From CAYRPN01 sp964426135 (GTDB lineage: Bacteria; Planctomycetota; Phycisphaerae; Phycisphaerales; Phycisphaeraceae): a stretch of DNA of 26,437 bases. The notes below the pieces were generated by a model. That model searched no databases and was not told the DNA's origin. It saw only the letters and a program-made list of their open reading frames with translations. Below, one piece after another: positions 15,176-22,100 of the stretch. The stretch covers positions 1 through 26,437 of the forward strand of contig CAYRPN010000079.1 in the NCBI GenBank assembly GCA_964426135.1. The letters are read 5' to 3'. The stretch's first letter is position 1. Every line of letters begins with the position of its first letter. The position numbers and the translations under genes were made by a program.

Positions 15176-15787
15176 GTGGCGTGGCACGTAAGCCGAATTC
15201 TGTTCCCACGGTATCGCATCGCTGCGAAGATCGTGAGGGCGACCATTCCTCTAGGACCGCCGTTGCCGACGGCCTCCAGCAGCCTACCCGCGCGGCCAAC
15301 GCCTCGGTTGCCCGAGGCGTCAGTACACCGGACCAGTGCCCGACCTTGAGGTCGCTCGCGCTGCTTGGCCTTGCACGCGGTGGGGCTTGCCATGCCCGCG
15401 CTGTCACCAGCGCGGCGGTGGTCTCTTACACCACCTTTTCACCCTTACCGAGGCGAAGCCATGAGCCGCTAGCCATGAGCCGTGAGCTTTTAGAAATCGG
15501 AGTCGGAATCTGCGAGGCCATCGACGGGCTACCAAGTCATTGACACTGGCTTCCCGATCTTGGGCTTTCGGCTAACGGCTAACGGCTAACGGCTCATAGC
15601 TTCGCCTCGGCGGTTTGTTTTCTGTGGCGCTGTCCCGGACGCCGCCGTCGCCAGCGGCGTCGGTGGGCGTTACCCACCACCGTGTCCTGTCGTGTTCGGA
15701 CTTTCCTCCCAGCCCACCCCCGGCGGCGGCCGTCGCAGGACGACATCCGCCGGGGGTGAAACTGAGCGATCGCCTCGGCCACGCCAC
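15176..15787 (-). ncRNA. rnpB: RNase P RNA (bacterial type A) with a greatly expanded P12 helix
   Basis: This is the catalytic RNA that matures tRNA 5' ends. On the minus strand the conserved blocks appear in order: GAGGAAAGTCCG (15708-15697), GGGTAACGCC, ACAGAAA (15625-15619), ACCGCC, GGTAAGGGTGAAA (15449-15437), GTGTAAGAGACCACC, GGCAAGCCCCACC, CCTAGAGGAATGGTCGCC, and the 3' ACAGAATTCGGCTTA. P1 pairs GTGGCGTGGC (15787-15778) with GCCACGCC and its flank at the 3' end (15185-15176), which sets both ends. The RNA is about 610 nt, against roughly 350-450 nt usually. The extra length lies between ACCGCC and GGTAAGGG, where P12 is a 26-bp helix (15610-15585 with 15473-15448, only two G-U pairs) capped by 111 nt. 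It is followed by a terminator and preceded by TATACT. Confidence 0.95.
15448..15610 (-). repeat. Palindromic repeat insertion forming the expanded P12 arm of rnpB
   Basis: The arms carry seven-base periodic sequence. GGCTAAC occurs three times in tandem at 15570-15590, and on the other side a 14-bp unit AGCCATGAGCCG(CT/TG) occurs twice from 15457 to 15484. The 111-bp centre (15474-15584) is not obviously repetitive and encodes nothing I can see. The structure looks like a mobile palindromic element tolerated in a permissive RNA helix. Confidence 0.8.
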
Positions 15788-15793
15788 GCCCAA

Positions 15794-15799
15794 AGTATA
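15794..15799 (-). promoter_or_regulatory. rnpB -10 box
   Basis: On the minus strand TATACT is followed six bases later by the base at 15787 where the P1 helix begins, the expected start of the RNA. The -35 region is not clear at 16-18 bp spacing. Confidence 0.55.
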
Positions 15800-15887
15800 G
15801 ACGCAAACGCATCGAGACGATGTCGCTCCGTAGCGAACAGCAGTACCCGCAGAACAGGCGAGTCACCTCCTGCTATCGTTCCGCAAC

Positions 15888-17315
15888 ATGCGCGTCCACA
15901 TCGAACCACCCCTGTCACAGTGGCGATTGCAACCGCGACCGATGGAGCATCGACGCGCACTTGCGAGAACCGCGGCGACTCTCTCCCCCTGCGAACTGGA
16001 CCCGGCTCGCCCGATCATCGCCACGGGTCATCAGGCCCGCCTCTGGCATCCCGGCATCCTTGCGAAGTATCTGGCAATGGCGGCGGCGGCGAAGCGACTC
16101 GGCGCGCAGATGCTGCACCTGTTCGTCGATCACGACGAATACCATCCGTACCAGCTCGAACTTCCCGTGCGCGAAGGTGACCGGCTTCGAGTCGAATCGG
16201 TGGAACTGGCGTCCAACCGCTTTCTCGCCCCGCCGGTGTGCCAGAATGCTCAAACACAAACTGAGATTCTCCAGGCGATCGACAGCATCGCGAGACACTG
16301 GGGCAAAGAACTGCAGGCTGATTTCCACGCGATCCGCGCCGCCTGGCCCGCGTCGTCCGCCGTTTCGTCAGCCCACCAGGTTGCCCTGTTCCTAAGCAAC
16401 CTGATGGCGCCGCTCACCGGCCCGATGCCGCTGATGTCGTCGACCATGCTGATGGCGACGCGCGCCGGGCAGGACCTGATCGACCGCATGCTGCGCGAGG
16501 CCGGCCCGTGCGTCGAGCATTACAACCGCGCCGTCGGCGAGAGCCCTGACGCCCGCGTCGCACCCCTGAGCGTTCAGCTCGATCGCGTGGAGCTGCCGCT
16601 CTGGTGGCTCTCGCCATCGGATGTTCGGGGCAGACAGGTGCGGCAGCGCGTGTTTGCCGACCTCGCCGATTCCAAGCCTATGCTGGTGGCCGACGATGGC
16701 ACGCCGCTCGTTCGGCAAGGCAACGCTGCGGCCGTGCTCGCGCCCAAGGCGCTGCTGCTGACCGCCCTGATGCGATCCTGCTTCTGCGACCTTTTCATCC
16801 ACGGCCTTGGCGGCGGCGTCTACGACCGCGTCACCGAATCATGGTGGCGCGCCTGGCGCGGCGAAGACTTGGCTCCGATGGCGGTCGTCACCGCCGACCT
16901 CGCGCTGCCGATGGGCGCGCCCGTGGCCGACCCACGCGACCTTCATCGCGCCCGCTGGATGGCGCATCACCTTCCCAGCAACGTCGATCGATTCATTTCG
17001 CAGGCGAAGCTCGACACCGCGCTCGTGGCGCGAAAGCTCGACATCCTGTCGCACATGCATGACGACCGCGACCGTGTGCGTCGCGCTGCCGCATTCACCG
17101 AACTGCACCGCATCAATGCCGCGCTCGCGGAAGCGGCGAAGGTTGAGATCAACGATGCGGTGGCCCGGATCACACAACTCAAAATCGCGGTCAGCAACCG
17201 CGCGATCGCGCAGCGGCGGGACTGGTTCTTTGCGTTGTATCCGAGCGAGCTGCTGCTGAAGCTGCGCGACGCGATCAACTCAGCAGGCCCGCCCACCGCG
17301 CCCACTGCTCCGTGA
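15888..17315 (+). CDS. Conserved hypothetical protein, distantly BshC-like
   Basis: I do not recognise an assigned function for this 475-residue protein. Its motif plan recalls BshC, the putative cysteine-adding enzyme of bacillithiol synthesis. TGHQ (46-49) and WHPG (53-56) followed by a helix stand where BshC has TGQQPG. LFVDHDEYH (78-86) matches the EDHD segment of BshC. DLFIHGLGGGVYDRVTE (301-317) lies where BshC has a Gly-rich YVGGPGE-like loop, and a helical C-terminal region ends the protein. A planctomycete family with GHQ...HPG and FIHG-GG signatures exists in my recollection, without known role. ATG 15888 has no Shine-Dalgarno sequence; the gene diverges from rnpB. Its 3' end overlaps the convergent epimerase gene by 41 bp. 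Confidence 0.8.
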   Translation: MRVHIEPPLSQWRLQPRPMEHRRALARTAATLSPCELDPARPIIATGHQARLWHPGILAKYLAMAAAAKRLGAQMLHLFVDHDEYHPYQLELPVREGDRLRVESVELASNRFLAPPVCQNAQTQTEILQAIDSIARHWGKELQADFHAIRAAWPASSAVSSAHQVALFLSNLMAPLTGPMPLMSSTMLMATRAGQDLIDRMLREAGPCVEHYNRAVGESPDARVAPLSVQLDRVELPLWWLSPSDVRGRQVRQRVFADLADSKPMLVADDGTPLVRQGNAAAVLAPKALLLTALMRSCFCDLFIHGLGGGVYDRVTESWWRAWRGEDLAPMAVVTADLALPMGAPVADPRDLHRARWMAHHLPSNVDRFISQAKLDTALVARKLDILSHMHDDRDRVRRAAAFTELHRINAALAEAAKVEINDAVARITQLKIAVSNRAIAQRRDWFFALYPSELLLKLRDAINSAGPPTAPTAP

Positions 17316-18480
17316 GCTGCATGCCGCGCGACAGGTCGTACTGCGGGGCGTAACCGAGCATCGTTCTCGCCTTGTCGATGATGACGCGCGTGCGGGAAGT
17401 GAACTGCGCGAGGCTGGCGGCGTCGGGCACGATGATCGGCCGCGTGTCGATCACCTGTGGCAAGTGGCCGGCGGCTGACGGCTTGGCGTCCGGCGGCACC
17501 ACGTCCGCGCCGAGCACGCGGCGTTTCAAGGCATTAAGCAGTTTGCGCGGCGCCAGTTTCGACGCGATGCGGTACGGCAGGCCGAGGATCGGCGAGTTCA
17601 CAAAGCGCTGCCGAATGTCGGGACGTTCGCGCAGCACCTGCAATGCCCAGCCGAAGATCGTGCGCGGCTTGCGCGGCTGCTTCTGCCGCTGTCGAATCTC
17701 ATCGACGCTCAGGGCGACCGTCGCGGACCGGCCCAGCATCCGCTCAAACGCCTCGTAGTAGTCGCGCCACGACACCGGCGCCGGACCGGACACGAGGAAG
17801 GTCTGGCCCTCGACCTGCTCCGCGCACGCGGCGCGGATCGCCGCCTGCACGACATCATCGACGTACACGGGATTGCACACGCCATCGCCGCCATTGGCCA
17901 GCGCGAAGCGTCCGGACTTGAGCCGATCAATCTGCCCCGCCGTCCACCAGCCACCGAAGGGGCCGTAGACCACCGTCGGTTGAAGCACGACGGCGGCCAG
18001 TTTCTGCGTGCGGTGGGCGTTGAGAACGATCTCTTCCGCATCGAGTTTGGTGTCGCCGTAGACATCGCCGGTTCTGACGCGCGGGGCCGATTCGGTGAGC
18101 GCATCGCCGGTCAGATCGCCGTAGACCGAAAGCGTGCTGACATGCACGAATCGGCGGACACCCGCGGCCACCGCGGCATCGACGAGATGTCGCGTGCCAT
18201 CGACGGTTGCGGCGCGCTGCTGTTGAACTGTCCCCGCAGCACCAAAAGCACAGTGAAAAATCACGTCGCAGTCCCGGGCGGCGGCGCTGACGACCTGCGC
18301 ATCGGTGACATCGCCAAGCACCAGGTCAACATCGAAGCGGCCAAGGCGAATCGCCTTGCGGAAATCCCGCACCAAAATGCGGACAACCGCGCCGTGCTCG
18401 AGCACGAGTTTCTCCACGAGCCTGCCGCCGATGAATCCGGTGGCGCCGGTGACCAGCACTGTCTTGCCGCGGAGATTCAT
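17275..18480 (-). CDS. NAD-dependent epimerase/dehydratase family protein (extended SDR)
   Basis: The 401-residue product is an extended short-chain dehydrogenase, probably acting on a nucleotide sugar or polysaccharide precursor. It shows the Rossmann motif TGATGFIG (11-18), DVIFHCAF (72-79), the HVSTLSVYG strand with the active-site Ser, and the catalytic YGDTK (Tyr141, Lys145). The C-terminal half (about 260-401) is longer than in simple epimerases and is not recognised. It may hold a substrate-specific or membrane-associating region (WALQVLRERP, LKRRVLG). It starts by an ATGA overlap with the Gfo/Idh/MocA gene, so the two are translationally coupled. The chemistry (epimerase, dehydratase or reductase) cannot be fixed by motif alone. 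Confidence 0.9.
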   Translation of the reverse strand: MNLRGKTVLVTGATGFIGGRLVEKLVLEHGAVVRILVRDFRKAIRLGRFDVDLVLGDVTDAQVVSAAARDCDVIFHCAFGAAGTVQQQRAATVDGTRHLVDAAVAAGVRRFVHVSTLSVYGDLTGDALTESAPRVRTGDVYGDTKLDAEEIVLNAHRTQKLAAVVLQPTVVYGPFGGWWTAGQIDRLKSGRFALANGGDGVCNPVYVDDVVQAAIRAACAEQVEGQTFLVSGPAPVSWRDYYEAFERMLGRSATVALSVDEIRQRQKQPRKPRTIFGWALQVLRERPDIRQRFVNSPILGLPYRIASKLAPRKLLNALKRRVLGADVVPPDAKPSAAGHLPQVIDTRPIIVPDAASLAQFTSRTRVIIDKARTMLGYAPQYDLSRGMQLTEQWARWAGLLS

Positions 18481-19694
18481 GCGGCACCTCCGACGGTCTG
18501 AGCGCTGGGTGCGGCGATCGACGCCGGGGCTGCGCTGTTTGCGGTGGCTTGAACGCGAGCTCCTTGGGGCGTCGCAGCCAGCGAGATCATGGGTTGGGTG
18601 TCCGCGCGGGGCAAGGCCCCGCGGCTAAACGGGCTGTCGTTGGGAACGCCCTCAAACACCCACGCGTGATGCAGCGGCTTCCGCTGGGCGTAGCACGCTT
18701 CGATCACGGCGACGGAGCGTCGGCCCTCCTCGCCTGTCACAGTCGCTGGACGCTTGGCGCGGATGGCGTCGACGAAGTCGGCGAGTTGATCCGCCATGAT
18801 GTTCTCGCCGGCGGGCTCCTGCGGCATCGCCGTGCAATGGCGTGACAGGTCGCCGGCCAAGGCGTATCCCTCGCCAGCGGCGCTGTGCGTGGTCAGGCGA
18901 ATCTCGTTGGTGAATGCGTGAATCTCCAGCGTGGCGCTGGTGCCGCGGATGATCGTCGTGTTGCGCATGCTGCGCGTCCTGCTCAACTGCACGCAGCCGC
19001 GCACGGGACGGTTCTGCCGCGCGACGGGACCGGCCATCTCGAGTCGCAACTCGCAATCCGCCTCGACGCCGCCGAAGGCGTCATCGCGATATTCGAAGCC
19101 GGTGACATCGCCGAACCACCAGAGCAGCGCATCGATGACATGGACGCCGGCATCCGCGAAGACGCCGCCGCCCGCCGCGTCGCGCTTCAGAAAAAACGGC
19201 GAGGCGATGGGCCAGTCGAAGACGCCGCCTTCGTGCACGTCGAACGATTCAATCGATCCCAATGCTCCCGACGCGATCAACTGCTCAGCGAAGCGATAGG
19301 CCCAGCGGAATCGGCGCACGAGGCCGACGGCAAGGACCGTCCCGCTCTCCCGTGCGGCGGCGATCATCTGATCGCACTCGGTCACCGTCCGTGCCATCGG
19401 CTTCTCCACGAGCACATGCACGCCGCGCTGGAGCAGATCAATCGTCACCGGCGCGTGCAACGACGGCGGCAGCGCCACCACGGCCGCGTCGATGCCGCCC
19501 GCCACTGTTCGGTAATCGTCCGTCACGACCGCGCCCGGGTGCTTCAGCGCCAGTTTCTCGGCGCGGGCCCGGTCTTTGTCCACGAGCGCCGCCACGCGCG
19601 CCTGCGGCACCGCAAGCGCGGCGGGAAGATGCCCGCGCTCGCTGATGGCGCCGCAACCGATGACGGCGAGTCGGATTGGAGAAGCGTCAGCCAT
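18477..19694 (-). CDS. Gfo/Idh/MocA family oxidoreductase with a repeat-derived C-terminal extension
   Basis: The 405-residue enzyme is an NAD(P)-dependent sugar oxidoreductase. It has the Rossmann VIGCGAISERGH (11-22), the signature EKP (97-99) and the substrate-domain motif GGGVFADAGVHVIDALLWW (176-194, with catalytic-type Asp181 and His185). It probably makes a modified sugar for the exported glycan. The family ends near residue 345. The remaining 60 residues are Ala/Pro/Ser-rich low complexity, and residues about 353-362 are encoded by a copy of the GTTTAGCG palindrome (18605-18631) found elsewhere between genes. ATG 19694 is chosen; TTG 19721 overlaps the ATPase stop and is possible. It is the third gene of the polysaccharide operon. 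Confidence 0.9.
   Translation of the reverse strand: MADASPIRLAVIGCGAISERGHLPAALAVPQARVAALVDKDRARAEKLALKHPGAVVTDDYRTVAGGIDAAVVALPPSLHAPVTIDLLQRGVHVLVEKPMARTVTECDQMIAAARESGTVLAVGLVRRFRWAYRFAEQLIASGALGSIESFDVHEGGVFDWPIASPFFLKRDAAGGGVFADAGVHVIDALLWWFGDVTGFEYRDDAFGGVEADCELRLEMAGPVARQNRPVRGCVQLSRTRSMRNTTIIRGTSATLEIHAFTNEIRLTTHSAAGEGYALAGDLSRHCTAMPQEPAGENIMADQLADFVDAIRAKRPATVTGEEGRRSVAVIEACYAQRKPLHHAWVFEGVPNDSPFSRGALPRADTQPMISLAATPQGARVQATANSAAPASIAAPSAQTVGGAA
18605..18631. repeat. GTTTAGCG-family half-element inside a coding sequence
   Basis: The stretch CGCGGGGCAAGGCCCCGCGG followed by CTAAACG reproduces the right arm of the intergenic palindrome at 13014-13039 (GGGGCAAGCCCCG, then CGCTAAACG) with small changes. 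It is read in frame on the minus strand near the end of the Gfo/Idh/MocA gene. Only one arm is present; I see no matching partner arm within 200 bp. Confidence 0.75.
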
Positions 19695-19717
19695 CGGTGT
19701 GGGTCGAAAGGTCTCGC

Positions 19718-21019
19718 TCAAACGGGATGGGTGACTTCTGCTGTTGTCCGCGGCAATCCACTCATGGCCTCACCACTCTGGCCGGACATGCGTTCGCGCG
19801 AATCCACCTGCCGCGTGACCTGCCAGACCCCTTCGCAAAGGATCGGTGTGCCGACCGCTTTTCCACCGCGGACGCTCAGGGTTCGCTGCTGCTGCTGGGT
19901 CCACAGGCAGTCCATCTGGTCTTCGCCCGCATGCACCTTGAACTCGACCGTAAAATCTCCATCGCCCAGCGGCATCGGGTCCATCGCAAACCGCAGGTGA
20001 TAGGTTCCCGGCGACTCCGGAATGCGGCAGCCGTCGTAGAGCGTATTGGCCGTTCCCAGGTACATGCCGCCGATCGTGTAGAAGTTGATCAGTACCGCCG
20101 GCACGTCCACGCGCTTGTGCAGCACCAGATCGCATTCGAGAAACCCGGTCTTGCGCACCGGCCATTCGAGCACTTCGTTGCCCTGCTCGTCAGTGAAGCG
20201 GATATTGATCACCTCGGCGTCGGGCTTCTCGTCGTGGGCCGACGTTGTCGTGTCCGCCAGGGCGAGGATGTCGAGGTACTTGCGGATCGCGCCGTCGGTG
20301 GCGCCGTGATACACCATTTCGCCGCGATCGAGGACGAGCGTGTTGGGGCAGAGCGTGCGCACCTGGTCGAGGATGTGCGACACGAAGAGCACGGTGACGT
20401 TCGAATCCTTGAGCGAGCGCATGTGCTTGACGCACTTTTGACGGAAGCGAGCGTCGCCGACGCTGAGCACCTCGTCCACCAGCAGAATCTCCGGCTCCAT
20501 GTTGGCGGCGACGGCAAAGCCGAGGCGGGCGAGCATGCCGGAGGAGTAGCGTTTCACGGGCGTGTCGATGAACTTGTCGACGCCGGAGAAATCGATGATC
20601 GCGTCTTCCTTGGCTTTGATCTGGCGCTTGGTCATGCCGAGGATCGTGCCGTTGAGGTAGATGTTCTCCCGGCCGGTCAGGTCCTGGTGGAAGCCGGCGC
20701 CGACCTCGATCAACGCGGAGAGCCGGCCGTTGACGATGTAGTTGCCCTGCGTGGGCTTGATGATGCGCGACAAGAGTTTAAACATCGTGCTCTTGCCCGC
20801 GCCGTTGGGGCCGATGATGCCCAGCGACTGGCCCTTTTTCACTTCGAAGCTGATGTCCTTGAGCACCCAGAACTCGCGCTCTTTCAGAGCCGCCTGATCC
20901 GGCGCGCCCTTGAACAGGCGGCGAAACATCGCGGGAATCAATTCGCGCAGCGAATCAAACGATTCGCCCCGGCGAAACTTCTTCCACACGCGGTCGACTT
21001 GGATGGCGGTGTCGGACAT
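19718..21019 (-). CDS. ABC transporter ATP-binding protein with Wzt-type C-terminal domain
   Basis: The 433-residue subunit powers export of a lipid-linked polysaccharide. The ATPase has Walker A GPNGAGKS (70-77), signature YSSGM (158-162), Walker B ILLVDE (178-183) and the H-loop His215. YSSGM, in place of LSGGQ, is typical of the O-antigen/teichoic acid export class (Wzt, TagH, RfbE). Residues about 265-405 form a beta-sandwich resembling the Wzt_C domain that binds the terminal sugar of the chain before export (VINIRFTDEQGNEVLEW, then FTVEFKVHAGEDQ). This suggests recognition of a capped polymer. The start is ATG 21019. The permease gene lies upstream, separated by a 100-bp repeat-filled gap; the Gfo/Idh/MocA gene follows. 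Confidence 0.95.
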   Translation of the reverse strand: MSDTAIQVDRVWKKFRRGESFDSLRELIPAMFRRLFKGAPDQAALKEREFWVLKDISFEVKKGQSLGIIGPNGAGKSTMFKLLSRIIKPTQGNYIVNGRLSALIEVGAGFHQDLTGRENIYLNGTILGMTKRQIKAKEDAIIDFSGVDKFIDTPVKRYSSGMLARLGFAVAANMEPEILLVDEVLSVGDARFRQKCVKHMRSLKDSNVTVLFVSHILDQVRTLCPNTLVLDRGEMVYHGATDGAIRKYLDILALADTTTSAHDEKPDAEVINIRFTDEQGNEVLEWPVRKTGFLECDLVLHKRVDVPAVLINFYTIGGMYLGTANTLYDGCRIPESPGTYHLRFAMDPMPLGDGDFTVEFKVHAGEDQMDCLWTQQQQRTLSVRGGKAVGTPILCEGVWQVTRQVDSRERMSGQSGEAMSGLPRTTAEVTHPV

Positions 21020-21029
21020 GAGGATTTCA

Positions 21030-21114
21030 AGTTTCAGGTTTCAAGTTTCAGGTTTCAAGTCTCAGGGCCATGAACTCATTGGAACCTGAAACCTGACACT
21101 TGAAACCTGAAACT
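21030..21114. repeat. TTTCAGG/TTTCAAG inverted and tandem repeat
   Basis: The left block 21030-21060 is a tandem of GTTTCAGGTTTCAA-type units. The right block 21083-21114 is its near-complete reverse complement (AACCTGAAACCTGACACTTG, then AAACCTGAAACT). The pair can fold into a hairpin of about 30 bp with a 22-bp loop. It fills the gap between the permease stop (21120) and the ATPase start (21019) and is of different composition (AT-richer) from the flanks. Confidence 0.85.
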
Positions 21115-21119
21115 CTGTC

Positions 21120-21965
21120 TTATGCGTACTCCGCGAACAGGTGTTCGCCCTTCTGGAAACTCGCGAGGCCTACGAGGCACAGCAGCGCCGTCCAGCCCGC
21201 GCTGTACGCCAGCCAGGGCCACAGCGCCGGCTCGATCGCGCCGCGCACCACGACGCTGCTGGTCGCTTCCATCAGCGGCACGAGCGGGTTGAGCATGAGA
21301 ATCTTGGCGGCGGTTTCGGGCAGATCTTTGGCGAAGACGATGACGCCGGAGAAGAAGATGCCGAAGCGCAGCAGCACTTCGACGATGTATTTCACATCGC
21401 GGAAGAAGACATTGGCGGTGGCGAGAATCAGGCCCAGCCCCGTCGTCATCAGGACGACCAGGAGCACCAGCGGGATCAGCAGGAACAGGCTCCACGACAA
21501 GACCATCGGCGGAGCCGGGTTTGCGCCGCTGGCTGCGTCCGTCGGCAGCATCGCCATGATTGCGATCACGACCACCATGCCCACGACGCTGACCGCGAAG
21601 TCGAACAACCGGGCGAGCATGTTCGACAGCGGCAGAATCTCGCGCGGGAAATAGATCTTGGTGACGAGTCCAATGTTGGAGATCAGGCTGATCGCACAAC
21701 CGCCCACAGCGCTGGCGAAGAGCAGCCAGAGCACGGAGCGCACCATCACCTCGGTCACCTCCGACAGCGGCGGCATGGTCTGGCCCTGCAACTTGGCCAT
21801 CGCCACGCGGATCACCACGCCTGAGACCACTGCCAGCAGAGGAAGGAAAAACGCCCACGCCACGCCCATGACCGCCTGCTTGTAGCGCACCGTGATGTCG
21901 CGCGAGGTCATCGCAAACAACAGGTCACGGTATGCGTACAGATCTTTGAACAGTCGGCGGAACAT
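21120..21965 (-). CDS. ABC transporter permease, polysaccharide export type (Wzm-like, ABC-2)
   Basis: The 281-residue protein is the membrane subunit paired with the ATPase at 19718. It has the ABC-2/Wzm layout: an amphipathic N-terminus (MFRRLFKDLYAYRDLLFAMT) and the cytoplasmic RDITVRYKQAVMGVAWAFF signature. About six membrane helices follow, with LVTKIYFPREILPLS in the second part and NVFFRDVKYIVEVLLRFG near helix 5. These signatures are shared by O-antigen and teichoic acid exporters. The start is ATG 21965 with an AGGACTC ribosome site. The upstream DNA has a tandem of GAGTCCT (21967-21980) that includes this site. It is the first gene of the operon and diverges from the deacetylase gene. 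Confidence 0.93.
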   Translation of the reverse strand: MFRRLFKDLYAYRDLLFAMTSRDITVRYKQAVMGVAWAFFLPLLAVVSGVVIRVAMAKLQGQTMPPLSEVTEVMVRSVLWLLFASAVGGCAISLISNIGLVTKIYFPREILPLSNMLARLFDFAVSVVGMVVVIAIMAMLPTDAASGANPAPPMVLSWSLFLLIPLVLLVVLMTTGLGLILATANVFFRDVKYIVEVLLRFGIFFSGVIVFAKDLPETAAKILMLNPLVPLMEATSSVVVRGAIEPALWPWLAYSAGWTALLCLVGLASFQKGEHLFAEYA

Positions 21966-22100
21966 AGAGTCCTGAGTCCTCAGCTATGGGATGTCCAAGC
22001 GAGTTGCCAAGCATTCAACACGCCTGAACCGATGAACACAGTGTCGTGATTTGCCTTTGCAGTCCCTGGCGGACGACGCGGCCTCTCTCGCGACAACCTT

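Noticed and set aside
15056..15187. N-terminal extension of the J-domain protein containing CSFCGS, which looks like half a zinc ribbon
   Set aside because: The extension runs through the rnpB terminator and P1. Only one Cys pair is present and no second pair follows.
15570..15590. GGCTAAC tandem as a possible CRISPR or stand-alone satellite
   Set aside because: There are no spacers, the units are seven bases, and the sequence pairs with the opposite arm to form P12 of rnpB.
19676..21073. Long plus-strand open frame (465 codons) opposite the Wzt-like ATPase
   Set aside because: It is antisense to a gene with complete Walker A, signature and Walker B motifs. Its His/Arg/Ala-rich product is what GC-rich antisense frames give, and it has no ribosome site.
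21030..21114. TTTCAGG repeats as a CRISPR array
   Set aside because: The copies are contiguous or inverted and there are no unique spacers or cas genes.
21076..21858. Alternative 260-codon minus-strand frame over the permease gene
   Set aside because: It is a shifted frame of the Wzm-like gene, with a Gly/Arg/Asp-rich product that lacks the membrane helices seen in the real frame.
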